Positions 38,584 to 46,362 of a stretch of 64,000 nt of DNA are shown here, piece by piece. The notes under the pieces were generated by a model. The model ran no database searches and was not told the origin of the DNA. It was given only the letters and a program-made list of their open reading frames with translations. A program made the position numbers and the translations under genes. Position 1 is the stretch's first letter; each line of letters starts with the position of its first letter. The stretch comes from Leifsonia sp. C5G2 (GTDB lineage Bacteria; Actinomycetota; Actinomycetes; Actinomycetales; Microbacteriaceae): NCBI RefSeq assembly GCF_013359685.1, contig NZ_JABFMV010000001.1:376858-440857 (forward strand). The letters are read 5' to 3'.

Positions 38584-38618
38584 GCCAAAACGTGCCAAAA
38601 TGCCAAAACTTGCCAAAC
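38584..38618. repeat. four GCCAAA(A) repeats upstream of the fructan promoter
   Basis: GCCAAAA starts at 38584, 38594 and 38602, and GCCAAAC at 38612, spaced 10, 8 and 10 bp. The unit is the half-site found in the arms of the adjacent palindrome. Likely auxiliary operator or activator half-sites for the same regulator. Confidence 0.55.
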
Positions 38619-38652
38619 GGCAGTCGAGCCCGGCGGCCCGCCCCTCCGCGTG

Positions 38653-39921
38653 CTACGTGCGAGCCGACGCGCCGATCCGCTCCAGCGCTCGCGCCATCCC
38701 GTCGGCGAGCACCCGGGCCGGCGGCAGGTGCGACGCGTCGGTCTGGATGCTGACCCGGAAGCGCCCCGCGTAGGAGACGGCGAGCGCGCCGACCCGGACG
38801 TTGCCGGAGAGCAGCGCGAGCGGCCACGCCGCGACGAGCTCGGCGCCGCCCAGCCGCAGGGTGGCCGGAGGGCCAGTGAGCTCGGACGCGATCGCGCCGA
38901 CCGCCCGCTGCCGCAGTGCGAAGTGCATCAGCATCCGCGCCGCTCGCGGGTTACTCATCAGCCGGTACGTGCCGACCGCGCGGGCGCGGGCCTTCTCGGA
39001 GCGGGTGAGGGCTGCGACGCGCGCGACGCTCCCCTCGATGTCGGCGTCGGAGCCCGCGACGGGGATCGGGACCAGCATCACGCCGGTGGCGTTCCCCTCC
39101 CCCGCCCGCCGCGCGAGCCGCACAGGGCTCGACACCGGGATCGCGGCCGGCGGGGTCTCGCCCGCCGCCGTGAGCATCGCCCGCATCCCCTGCCCGAACG
39201 CGGCGAGGAACGCGTCGTCGACGGTGCCGCCGAGGCGGTGGGCGCCGTCGTGCAGGCGCGTCAGGTCGACGTCGAGGAAGGCGACGTCGCGGGTCGGTCC
39301 GAGCGGCCCGAGCAGCGCGTCGGAGCGGACGCTGCGCCGGAAGACGGCGGCCGTCTGCACCGCGAGGTCGCCCCAGCGGCGGAGGAGCGGGCGTCGCGCG
39401 GCGGGCGGCGGCTCGGGAGACTGCGCGCGGACGGCGTCGGCTCCCTGCGCATCGTCGGAGAGCGCGGCGACCAGGGCCTCCGCGCCGAGCCCGTCCGCGA
39501 CGGCATGGTGCAGCCGGAACAGCATCCCGCAGCGGTGGCCGTCGGCGCGCGGGACGAGCAGCAGCTCCCACAGCGGCCGGTCGGGATCGACGGGCGTCAT
39601 GAGGACGCGCGCACAGGTGCTCTCGAAGGACGTCGACGGGTCGATCACCCGGATGTGGTGGGCGAGGTCCGGGGCCGCCGAGCGCCACCTCCACTCTCCC
39701 CCGGTCTCGACGGGCACGCGGTGCAGAACCTCCACCCGCTCGATACGTGGGGCGAGCACCTCGCGCAGCGCGGCCGCGTCCGGACGGCCGTCGGCGTCGA
39801 CGACGCCGCCGGGCGCGAGCAGACCGGCCAGGGTCACGACGTTCGGCTGCCCCCGCTCCAGCGCCAGGTTGGCCGCGTCCACCGCCGCCATCGGCGTCGA
39901 CTGCGCCGCGCCCGCCTCCAT
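38653..39921 (-). CDS. WS/DGAT-domain acyltransferase
   Basis: This 422-residue protein has the condensation-type HH-x3-DG motif: His138, His139, Asp143, Gly144 in RLHHAVADGLG. The WS/DGAT family makes wax esters or triacylglycerol from acyl-CoA, as in mycobacterial Tgs proteins. The C-terminal domain contains NPRAARMLMHFALRQRAVG and GPPATLRLGG, in the usual order of the family (DUF1298-like). It stands alone, downstream of the fructan promoter region and divergently unrelated. The N-terminal start could also be the internal Met11. Confidence 0.82.
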   Translation of the reverse strand: MEAGAAQSTPMAAVDAANLALERGQPNVVTLAGLLAPGGVVDADGRPDAAALREVLAPRIERVEVLHRVPVETGGEWRWRSAAPDLAHHIRVIDPSTSFESTCARVLMTPVDPDRPLWELLLVPRADGHRCGMLFRLHHAVADGLGAEALVAALSDDAQGADAVRAQSPEPPPAARRPLLRRWGDLAVQTAAVFRRSVRSDALLGPLGPTRDVAFLDVDLTRLHDGAHRLGGTVDDAFLAAFGQGMRAMLTAAGETPPAAIPVSSPVRLARRAGEGNATGVMLVPIPVAGSDADIEGSVARVAALTRSEKARARAVGTYRLMSNPRAARMLMHFALRQRAVGAIASELTGPPATLRLGGAELVAAWPLALLSGNVRVGALAVSYAGRFRVSIQTDASHLPPARVLADGMARALERIGASART

Positions 39922-40251
39922 GGGACGACCCTAGGTCGGGCGGCCGCGCCCGCGCGGGCCTTAGGTCCCTGCGCGACAGCCAGGGTGCCGGACCGTGCGG
40001 CGATAAGCCGGGTCGCCCATACGCGGGAGCCACCGCTCGCGTCGGATCCGGCGGATCGAGGTCCGAATCTCCGACGGATGTCGGCCCGGCAGGAGATTCG
40101 AACGTTCGATTGCTCACCGGCTCAGCCGCTCCCCGCGTGTCGACGTGCCATTGTCATGATCCGCGTCGTGCTCGGTGAAGTAGGGAACCCCGAAGCGTCG
40201 ACGTACGTGACGATCCAGGACGCGAAGTCGCCCGTATCGACGTTGCTGGTC
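39922..40251. other. 330-bp non-coding stretch with one structured repeat
   Basis: No convincing gene. It contains a palindromic CTTAGGTCC-rich part directly after the acyltransferase start, then the first 85-bp repeat (40045-40129), then about 120 bp with no recognisable feature before the esterase stop codon at 40252. Confidence 0.5.
40045..40129. repeat. 85-bp structured direct repeat, copy 1
   Basis: 84 of 85 bases match copy 2 at 41766-41850; the single change is T at 40110. It contains nested inverted repeats: CGAATCTCC and GGAGATTCG enclosing CCGAC-GGAT-GTCGG, then TCGAACGTTCGA, so each copy can fold into a complex hairpin. The two copies flank the esterase and carbonic anhydrase genes in the same orientation. 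Confidence 0.85.
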
Positions 40252-41154
40252 TCAGCCGAGGTGGGTGTGCAGGAAGGCGCCGATCCGATGCGTCGCCTCG
40301 GCAGCCTCCGGAGTCCCGGCGTTCAGCTGGTAGACGTGCGGCAGACCCTCACCGACCTCGAGAGTGACCACGACGCCGGCCCGGCGTGCCGCCTCCGCCA
40401 GTCGCTCGGCGTCGCTGAGGAGCAGGTCGGCCGTGCCGACCTGGATCAGCAGAGGCGGGAGGCCGTCGAGCCGGGCGAAGAGAGGCGATGCGAGCGGAGT
40501 CCGCGGGTCGGCGCCGTGCAGGTAGTCCGACGCGAGCCGGCTCAGCAGTTCCGGCGTGGAGATGGGGTCCTCCTTGACGCGTTCGGTCATCGACCGGCCC
40601 GATCCGGTCAGATCGACCGTCGGGGACAGCAGGACGACCGCCGCGGGCGGCTCCTCTCGTGCGTCACGGCCCGCCACCAGCAACGACGCGGCGAGACCCC
40701 CGCCTGCGGAGTCGCCGGCCACCCCGAGCGAAGCCGCCGGCATCCCTTGGTCGTCCCGCAGCCACCGCCACGCCGAACGGACGTCGTCGAGCGCCGCGGG
40801 GAAGGGGTGCTCCGGCGCAAGCCGGTACTCGAGGAACAGGACGCGCGTGCCGGCGCTCCGCCCGATCCGTGACGCCAGCTCGCCGTCGCTCGCGAGGGAC
40901 CCGAACTGGAAGCCGCCGCCGTGGAGGAACAGGACGGCGCGGTCACGGTCCACCCCCGGCGCGTCCAGCCAATACGCAGGAACGCCGCCCGCGTTCGCCT
41001 CGGCGACCGTCACATCCGCGGGGATGGGGTGCAGCGCGTCGGCCGGGACGAATGCCGCCCGCGCCTCCGCGAGAGTCGCAGCCGAATCGTCTGCGGCCGA
41101 CTGCCGTCGTCGTCTCAGGGTCGCCAGGACCTTGTCCATCTGCGGGCTTGGCAC
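40252..41154 (-). CDS. alpha/beta hydrolase, hormone-sensitive-lipase family
   Basis: This 300-residue esterase has HGGG at residues 78-81 (oxyanion hole), nucleophile Ser149 in GDSAGG, an Asp in GTADLLLSD and His in GLPHVYQL, completing the HSL/GDXG triad. No signal peptide. Start GTG 41154 or ATG 41139. It is separated by 11 bases from the carbonic anhydrase gene upstream, likely cotranscribed, and the pair is bracketed by the 85-bp repeats. Confidence 0.88.
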   Translation of the reverse strand: MPSPQMDKVLATLRRRRQSAADDSAATLAEARAAFVPADALHPIPADVTVAEANAGGVPAYWLDAPGVDRDRAVLFLHGGGFQFGSLASDGELASRIGRSAGTRVLFLEYRLAPEHPFPAALDDVRSAWRWLRDDQGMPAASLGVAGDSAGGGLAASLLVAGRDAREEPPAAVVLLSPTVDLTGSGRSMTERVKEDPISTPELLSRLASDYLHGADPRTPLASPLFARLDGLPPLLIQVGTADLLLSDAERLAEAARRAGVVVTLEVGEGLPHVYQLNAGTPEAAEATHRIGAFLHTHLG

Positions 41155-41165
41155 GGTCGCCCGCC

Positions 41166-41669
41166 TCAGTCGGGGGACACTTCGGCCAGGAGGCCGGTGT
41201 GCACGTCGAAGATGAAGCCGCGGATGGGGATGTCAGCGGCGATCCACGGGTGCGAGCGCGCCTTTCGCATCTGCAGCCTCGTGTTCTCCTCGACGTCGGT
41301 GAAGCTGAAGAACGTCTCCGGCGCGACAGGGACGAGGCCCGTCTCCCGGCCGAGCCTATCGGCCAGTTCGTCGCCCGAGAACGCCGAGAGCCCGCACTCG
41401 TTGTGGTTGATGATCATGATCTCGCGCGTGCCGAGCACACGTGTCGAGATGACGAGCGAGCGCACCACGTCGCTGTCAACGACCGTGCCGACATTGCGGA
41501 TCAGGTCGACATCCGCGTCCGGGAGCCCGAGCAGGCGGACGACACCGGTCAGCCTCGGGTCCGCGCAGGTGACGATCGCGATCTTCGGCGCGGGACGTCC
41601 GCCGAGCGCGGGGTCATAGCCGTCGGCCAGTGCTGGATTGGCGTTCAGCGCTCCATCGATGATGCTCAT
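41166..41669 (-). CDS. beta-carbonic anhydrase
   Basis: This 167-residue protein has the beta-class zinc motifs: Cys35-Ala-Asp37 (TCADPRL) and His89-x2-Cys92 (INHNECG). That supplies the Cys2His zinc site and the Asp of the catalytic dyad. It belongs to the short actinobacterial group. Catalyses CO2 hydration. It has ATG at 41669, and the pair with the downstream esterase is unexplained. Confidence 0.88.
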   Translation of the reverse strand: MSIIDGALNANPALADGYDPALGGRPAPKIAIVTCADPRLTGVVRLLGLPDADVDLIRNVGTVVDSDVVRSLVISTRVLGTREIMIINHNECGLSAFSGDELADRLGRETGLVPVAPETFFSFTDVEENTRLQMRKARSHPWIAADIPIRGFIFDVHTGLLAEVSPD

Positions 41670-41765
41670 GCCGCCGGACTGTAGCGTTCCGGCCGTCCGG
41701 CGGCCCGCCGGTTTTCCGCCGACTTTCGGGATCTCTCCCTCGTCACGTGGGGGGAAAGCGTCGGA

Positions 41766-41850
41766 GATCCGGCGGATCGAGGTCCGAATCTCCGACGGAT
41801 GTCGGCCCGGCAGGAGATTCGAACGTTCGAGTGCTCACCGGCTCAGCCGC
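41766..41850. repeat. 85-bp structured direct repeat, copy 2
   Basis: Matches copy 1 (40045-40129) at all but one base. Its end includes the stop codon of the VOC gene (41843-41845), so the repeat lies in the 3' end and downstream of that gene. This placement suggests a 3'-UTR-type or mobile element. Confidence 0.85.
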
Positions 41851-42211
41851 GGTCGTGCAGCGTGACGTGGTATCCGTCGGGGTCGGCGAAGGTGAACGTC
41901 CGGCCGAACGGCCCATCGATCGGATCGGCGACGATCGGGTGGCCGTCGGCGGCGAGCGCGTCGTGGATGGCCTGCACGTCGGTGGCGTGCAGCCACAGCG
42001 CGACGCCGAGGCCGGGGCGCTCGATGGACGCCAGGTCGGTGCCCGGCACGAGGTCGCGGAGCGCGAAGGCGACGGGCGCGGTGTCGAACACGACCGCGTG
42101 CGGAGGGCCGGCGGGCGAGCGGACCAGGCCGAGGTACCGCTCGTAGAACGCCTGGGAGGCGTCGAGATCGCGCACCTGAAGCGAGACGAAGTCGGGGCCG
42201 GTGACGGGCAT
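41843..42211 (-). CDS. VOC family (glyoxalase/bleomycin-resistance-like) protein
   Basis: This 122-residue single VOC domain has PDFVSLQVRDLDASQAFYERYLGL at the start and a TFTFADPDGYHVTLHD end, the typical beta-alpha-beta repeat fold with metal-binding residues at strand ends. Start at 42211 chosen because GGAG lies 6 bases upstream; a start at 42223 has none. It is divergent from a MarR gene across a gap with two identical-type palindromes. Substrate unknown. Confidence 0.8.
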   Translation of the reverse strand: MPVTGPDFVSLQVRDLDASQAFYERYLGLVRSPAGPPHAVVFDTAPVAFALRDLVPGTDLASIERPGLGVALWLHATDVQAIHDALAADGHPIVADPIDGPFGRTFTFADPDGYHVTLHDRG

Positions 42212-42231
42212 GGGGAGCTCCATTCGATTGA

Positions 42232-42274
42232 TGTCAGTTTTCTGACACACCGAGGTTATGTCAGAATACTGACA
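42232..42274. promoter_or_regulatory. two MarR-type operators between VOC and MarR genes
   Basis: TGTCAG-TTTT-CTGACA (42232-42247) and TGTCAG-AATA-CTGACA (42259-42274) are two inverted repeats, centres 27 bp apart. The second abuts and includes the first base of the MarR start codon (42274), so binding would block both genes. Confidence 0.8.
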
Positions 42275-42825
42275 TGAGTCAAGGCGATGCGACGATCGAC
42301 CTGCAGACCTCCCTCGGCTACCTGCTGAAGGAGGCCGCGAGCGCACTGCGCACGGCGATGGAGGACGTGCTGCGGCCTCTCGGCATGAACATCACGCACT
42401 ACTCCTGCCTCGAACTGCTGGCCCAGCGCCCTGGCCTCTCCAATTCCGAGCTCGCCCGCGGCGCCTTCGTGACCCGCCAGACGATGAACGTGCTGCTGCA
42501 GTCGCTCGAACGCGACGGCTTCGTCACCCGCGCGGCCGAGCCCTCCGCCGGCAAGGCGCTCCCGACACAGCTGACCGCGCGGGGGCGGAGAAGCCTCGAA
42601 CAGGCGAGCGCGGCGGTCCGATCCGTCGAGGTCCGGATGCTGGGCGGCATGACGCCGGAGGAGCAGACGGCCGCCTTCCGCAGCCTCCAGAGCATGGTCC
42701 GGTCGCTGCGCGGCGACGCGCTCAGCTCCGCGCCGCGCCCTGCTGCGCCGGCTGCTCCGGCTGCGCGTCCTTCGGCTCCTTCGGCTCCCTCCCGAGAGCG
42801 CGGAGACTCCGGTCGAACACCGTGA
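42274..42825 (+). CDS. MarR family transcriptional regulator
   Basis: This 183-residue winged-helix protein has a DNA-binding region with RQTMNVLLQSLERDGFVTR and the wing GKALPTQLTARG. The C-terminal 30 residues are Pro/Ala/Ser-rich and overlap the convergent MFS gene by 104 bases, so the tail may be functionally dispensable. It is divergent from the VOC gene, with two perfect half-site palindromes in between. Confidence 0.88.
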   Translation: MSQGDATIDLQTSLGYLLKEAASALRTAMEDVLRPLGMNITHYSCLELLAQRPGLSNSELARGAFVTRQTMNVLLQSLERDGFVTRAAEPSAGKALPTQLTARGRRSLEQASAAVRSVEVRMLGGMTPEEQTAAFRSLQSMVRSLRGDALSSAPRPAAPAAPAARPSAPSAPSRERGDSGRTP

Positions 42826-44167
42826 TCAGCAGGAACACCGCTGCGACGCCGATCACCACCCAGCCGAGCACGTGCAGGCCGGCGGTGCTCGCCCGGGCGC
42901 CGTACACGTTGCCGTAGATCACGGAGGCGACGATCGCTCCCAGATAGAAGAACGTGCGCAGCAGGCCCGCCGACGACGCGATCCGCTCCGGCTGCGCCTG
43001 GTAGTACAGCGTGTTCTGGATCGCCAGGTTGTTGAGCCCCTGAGGGATCCCGAGCACCAGCATGGTCACGACCAGGAACCAGATCGGCGACCCGCCCGTC
43101 ATGAACAGGACCAGGATGCCGGCGGCGAGTTGCGCGATGGAGCCGATCAGCAGCTTCCACAGCACCTCCGGGCGCCGCCCGAACGCGAGTGCGAAGACGA
43201 TCCCGGCCGCGAACACCGGCAGCAGCACGAGCCCCGCCGCGGTCGGGTCGAGCGCCCTCCCCTGCTCCAGCCACTGCGTGAAACCGTAGACGAACGTGTA
43301 CGAAATGGTGGCGGTCAGCAGCGACCGCGTGTAGGTGAGCAGCAGCGGGCCGTTGCCGCCGAGCACCCGGATGTCGATGAACGGCGCCGTCACGCGCAGC
43401 TCCCACCAGACCAGACCCGCGCCCGCCACCAGTGCGAGGGCGAGCAGCCAGAGGGTGGAGACGGACAGGTTCTGCAGGAAGATCAACAGCGACAGCATCG
43501 TCACCGCGAACAGGAGGATGCCGAGCCCGTCGATGCGCGGACGGTCCTCCTCCGCCGGCTCGAGCCCGGTCGTGCGCGGCAGGAGGATCCAGCCCAGGAT
43601 GACGCTCGCCACGCCGAGAGGGAGGTTCACCGCGAAGGTCGCGCGCCAGCCCCAGGCTCCGATCAGCAGCCCGCCGAGGGTCGGGCCGATGACCGCGACG
43701 GTCTGCGTGGTGACCGACAGCACGGTGAGGATGATCGCGGGAGAGGCGACGCCCGTCCGCTTCCCCTCCGCTCGGATGAGGTGCATCGCGGCGGGATAGC
43801 CGGCGCAGGTGCCGAGGCCCAGCACGACACGGGCGACGACCAGCCACCACACACTGTCGCGGCTCTCCGGGATCAGCAGGCCGACCGCACCGGCGACCGC
43901 GACCAGGGCCCCGCCCGCGAGGTAGAGGCGCTTCACGCCGAAGATGTCGACCAGCCGCCCGACGAGCGGCTGACCGATGGCGGTCGCGAGGTAGAGGGCG
44001 GACACCAGCCACACGGTCTCCGACGCCGGGGCGCCGAGCGCGATGCCGATCGGCGCGAGCGCGACGGCGATGATGGCGGTGTTGATCGGGTTGAGCACCG
44101 CGCCGAGCATCATCGGCGCGAGCAGCCGGCGGTCGAAGCGGCCGGCGGGCGCAGGCCTGCGCGTCAT
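42722..44167 (-). CDS. MFS transporter, drug-efflux type
   Basis: This 481-residue major facilitator has 12-14 helices with the DHA motif A-like segment GQPLVGRLVDIFGVKRLYLAGG and motif C-like GPTLGGLLIGAWGWRATF typical of antiporters exporting drugs. ATG at 44167 overlaps the MarR gene upstream by ATGA, so the regulator and pump form one operon. The C-terminal tail (EPKEPKDAQPEQPAQQ) is hydrophilic. Substrate unknown. Confidence 0.88.
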   Translation of the reverse strand: MTRRPAPAGRFDRRLLAPMMLGAVLNPINTAIIAVALAPIGIALGAPASETVWLVSALYLATAIGQPLVGRLVDIFGVKRLYLAGGALVAVAGAVGLLIPESRDSVWWLVVARVVLGLGTCAGYPAAMHLIRAEGKRTGVASPAIILTVLSVTTQTVAVIGPTLGGLLIGAWGWRATFAVNLPLGVASVILGWILLPRTTGLEPAEEDRPRIDGLGILLFAVTMLSLLIFLQNLSVSTLWLLALALVAGAGLVWWELRVTAPFIDIRVLGGNGPLLLTYTRSLLTATISYTFVYGFTQWLEQGRALDPTAAGLVLLPVFAAGIVFALAFGRRPEVLWKLLIGSIAQLAAGILVLFMTGGSPIWFLVVTMLVLGIPQGLNNLAIQNTLYYQAQPERIASSAGLLRTFFYLGAIVASVIYGNVYGARASTAGLHVLGWVVIGVAAVFLLITVFDRSLRALGREPKEPKDAQPEQPAQQGAARS

Positions 44168-44604
44168 CGGTCGAGGATCCGCTCGAGGATGGCGGTGGCC
44201 GCCGCGAGGGTCTGCAGCTCCGCCTGCGAGACCTCCTCGCTGAGCGCCTGGTCGAGCCATGCGACGCCCGCCTCGCGCTGGCCGGCGATCTGCGCCCATC
44301 CCGCCTCCGTCAGGTCGACGATCTGGCGACGGCCGTCGTTCGGGTCCTGGCTGCGGGTGACGAACCCGAACCCTTCGAGCGCCTCGACGATCGTGGCCAT
44401 GGACTGCGGGCGCACCTTCTCGGCGTGCGCGAGCGCGCTGACCGTGGAGACCCCGCCCTTGCCGAGCCGGGAGAGGGCGGACGCCTGCGACGGCGTGATG
44501 CCCTCGTTCGTCGCCTCGCGGAGCTTGCGGAGGAGGCGCGCGAGGACGGCCCGCAGGTCCACAGCGGCCTGATGCGGGGTGGGCACCTGTTGCTCTGTCG
44601 TCAT
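44164..44604 (-). CDS. MarR family transcriptional regulator of the MFS operon
   Basis: This 146-residue winged-helix regulator (SQASALSRLGKGGVSTVSAL, RPQSMATIVEALEGFGFVTR, DPNDGRRQIVDLTEAG) overlaps the MFS transporter gene by ATGA. It is divergent from an isochorismatase-like gene, with one palindrome between them. Likely a repressor of the efflux pump relieved by its substrate. Confidence 0.9.
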   Translation of the reverse strand: MTTEQQVPTPHQAAVDLRAVLARLLRKLREATNEGITPSQASALSRLGKGGVSTVSALAHAEKVRPQSMATIVEALEGFGFVTRSQDPNDGRRQIVDLTEAGWAQIAGQREAGVAWLDQALSEEVSQAELQTLAAATAILERILDR

Positions 44605-44622
44605 ATAAACAGCCTAGACTGC

Positions 44623-44636
44623 ACAGTTGTAACTGT
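44623..44636. promoter_or_regulatory. candidate MarR operator
   Basis: ACAGTT-GT-AACTGT is a 14-bp inverted repeat in the 53-bp gap between the MarR gene (start 44604, minus) and the hydrolase (start 44658, plus). The short gap and single palindrome fit shared repression. Confidence 0.6.
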
Positions 44637-44657
44637 CTACTTGCTCCGGAGGACCCC

Positions 44658-45212
44658 ATGACCACCGCACTCCTGCTCCTCGACTTCCAGAACGGCATCG
44701 CCGGCCGGCCCGGCTTCGAGGGCGCCGTCGCAGCCGCGGGCCGCGCGCTCGACGCCGCCCGCCGCGACGGGATGCCCGTCCTCTTCATCCGCGTCGCCTT
44801 CCGCCCGGGCTACCCCGAGGTGGCCGCCGGTTCGTCCTTCGGCGGCCGCGCGGCCGCGGCGGGCGACACCATGCTGCTCGACAGCCCCGCGACGCAGATC
44901 GCCGACGCCCTCGCTCCGCGCCCGGACGAGCCCGTGGTCGTCAAGAAGCGCATCTCCGCCTTCGCGGGCAGCGACCTCGAGGTGCTGCTGCGCGGACTCG
45001 GCGTCGACTCCCTCGTGCTGGCCGGCATCTCCACCTCCGGCGTGGTGCTCTCGACCGTGCGTCAGGCCGCCGACCTCGACTTCCGCCTGACGGTCCTCGC
45101 CGACGCCTGCGCGGACGCCGACCCCGAGGTGCACCGCGTCCTCACCGAGAAGGTCTTCCCCCGCCAGGCGGAGGTCCTCACCGCCGACGACTGGGCCGCC
45201 GCGCTCACCTGA
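44658..45212 (+). CDS. isochorismatase-family hydrolase lacking the usual cysteine
   Basis: This 184-residue protein has the isochorismatase fold: Asp9 in LLLDFQNG, Lys in VVVKKRISAF (residues 96-97). The region where cysteine hydrolases have the nucleophile (G-x-x-T-x-x-C) reads G-I-S-T-S-G-V-V, so the cysteine is replaced by Val129. It therefore resembles PhzD/isochorismatases or a large uncharacterised actinobacterial group, not nicotinamidase. RBS CGGAGG upstream. Divergent from MarR. Confidence 0.82.
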   Translation: MTTALLLLDFQNGIAGRPGFEGAVAAAGRALDAARRDGMPVLFIRVAFRPGYPEVAAGSSFGGRAAAAGDTMLLDSPATQIADALAPRPDEPVVVKKRISAFAGSDLEVLLRGLGVDSLVLAGISTSGVVLSTVRQAADLDFRLTVLADACADADPEVHRVLTEKVFPRQAEVLTADDWAAALT

Positions 45213-45234
45213 CCCGCCCCGCGCACGAGGTGAT

Positions 45235-45284
45235 TCGTGCCGAATGAGCGCTATTCGTGACGAATGGCGCCCATTCGTCACGAG
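45235..45284. repeat. triplet array of TCGTSACGAA-like sites, 20-bp period (copy 2)
   Basis: TCGTGCCGAA (45235), TCGTGACGAA (45255) and TCGTCACGAG (45275), spaced exactly 20 bp, lie in the 145-bp gap between the hydrolase and the ArsR-type gene. Two units carry one base change. Same array as at 6931 and 57908. Confidence 0.75.
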
Positions 45285-45345
45285 TCGCGAGGGGTCACCG
45301 TCGGCGAAAGCGAGCGGAGGGTTGCGCAGGCCGGGCCCAGCAGGC

Positions 45346-45369
45346 ATAGTTAGGCGCGTGCCTAACTAT
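45346..45369. promoter_or_regulatory. ArsR-type operator overlapping the start codon
   Basis: ATAGTTAGGC-GCGT-GCCTAACTAT has 10-bp perfect arms; the GTG start of the ArsR-type gene at 45358 falls in the middle. Repressor binding would block initiation of its own operon. Confidence 0.75.
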
Positions 45370-45696
45370 TACGACCAGCTCGACGGGGTGCTGCGCGCGC
45401 TCGCCGACCCGACGCGTCGAGCGGTCGTCGAGCGGCTGGCGAAGTCGCCGGCCGTCGTGTCGGAGCTGGCGGAGCCGTTCGCTATGGCGCTCCCGTCGTT
45501 CCTGCAGCATCTCCGGGTGCTCGAGGATGCGGGCGTCATCACCTCCGAGAAGCACGGGAGGGTGCGCACCGTCACCCTCCGGCCGGGAGCGCTCGACGTG
45601 CTCCACCTCTGGCTCGGGGAACAGCGCACGCCCGCAGAGCACCAGGCCGACCGGCTCGGCATCCACCTCGTCCGCACCGCCCAGAAGGAGCACTGA
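45358..45696 (+). CDS. ArsR/SmtB-type transcriptional regulator
   Basis: This 112-residue winged-helix protein (VLRALADPTRRAVVERL, ALPSFLQHLRVLEDAGVI, TVTLRPGAL) begins at GTG 45358, inside a 24-bp palindrome. No metal-binding cysteines in the recognition helix, so it is of the SRPBCC-associated ArsR type rather than metal-responsive. It is followed immediately by an RibD-C-like protein and an SRPBCC protein, a common actinobacterial trio. Autoregulation is likely. Confidence 0.88.
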   Translation: MPNYYDQLDGVLRALADPTRRAVVERLAKSPAVVSELAEPFAMALPSFLQHLRVLEDAGVITSEKHGRVRTVTLRPGALDVLHLWLGEQRTPAEHQADRLGIHLVRTAQKEH

Positions 45697-45697
45697 C

Positions 45698-46348
45698 ATG
45701 ACCCGCGTCCGCATGGACCTCTTCGCCTCGCTCGACGGCTACACGCCCGACCCCGCCGACGCCACCGCCGACGACCCGATGGGGCCGGACTGGGGGCGCC
45801 TCACGTCCGCGTACGTCGGCACCCGCACGTTCCGCGCCAAGCTCTTCGGCGACACGACCGGCGCCGGCACGACCGGCGTGGACGACCGCTACGCCGCCGC
45901 GTTCTTCGACGGCATCGGTGCCGAGATCATGGGCGCCGGGATGTTCGGCCTGCACAGCTTCCCCGACGACCCGGGCTGGAAGGGCTGGTGGGGCGAGCGT
46001 CCGCCGTTCGGCACCCCGGTGTTCGTGCTCACCCACAGCGCTCCCCGGCCCTCGATCGAGATGGCGGGCGGGACGACGTTCCACTTCCGCGACGCGAGCC
46101 CGGAGGAGGTGCTCGCCGAGGCGACCGACGCCGCAGGCGGTCTGGATGTGCGCATCGGCGGCGGCTACGGGACGGCACGGGCGTTCCTGCGCGCCGGTCT
46201 GGTCGACGACCTGCACCTGATGGTCGCGCCGATCTTCCTGGGCCGCGGCCACCGCCTGTTCGACGACCTCGCCGGCTTCGACGCCGACTACACGGTGACG
46301 AGCGAGGTCGCCGAGAGCGGCGAGCTCCACATCACCCTGACGCGCTGA
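45698..46348 (+). CDS. dihydrofolate-reductase family protein
   Basis: This 216-residue RibD-C-like reductase has MTRVRMDLFASLDGYTPD, a hallmark of the YyaP/YwjB group, GGLDVRIGGGYGTARAFLRAGLVDDLHLMV, and the LGRGHRLFDDL loop. ATG at 45698 follows the ArsR stop by 1 base. It probably acts on a pterin- or nitro-type substrate; function unknown. Operon: ArsR, this gene, SRPBCC protein. Confidence 0.85.
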   Translation: MTRVRMDLFASLDGYTPDPADATADDPMGPDWGRLTSAYVGTRTFRAKLFGDTTGAGTTGVDDRYAAAFFDGIGAEIMGAGMFGLHSFPDDPGWKGWWGERPPFGTPVFVLTHSAPRPSIEMAGGTTFHFRDASPEEVLAEATDAAGGLDVRIGGGYGTARAFLRAGLVDDLHLMVAPIFLGRGHRLFDDLAGFDADYTVTSEVAESGELHITLTR

Positions 46349-46362
46349 GAAAGGGACGCCGC

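Noticed and set aside
40045-40129. Integron attC-like site
   Set aside because: Nested inverted repeats are present, but the conserved GTTRRRY/RYYYAAC core sites are not, and no integron integrase or cassette series is seen.
40078-40872. Plus-strand open frame from ATG 40078 through the 85-bp repeat into the esterase
   Set aside because: The esterase on the other strand has the full HGGG/GDSAGG set; the plus frame has none and begins in repeat DNA.
40045-41850. T-arm-like GGAGATTCGAAC in the 85-bp repeats, suggesting a tRNA gene or tRNA-derived attachment site
   Set aside because: The T-stem strands do not pair, there is no acceptor stem or anticodon arm and no CCA, so it is not a tRNA; no integrase is nearby.
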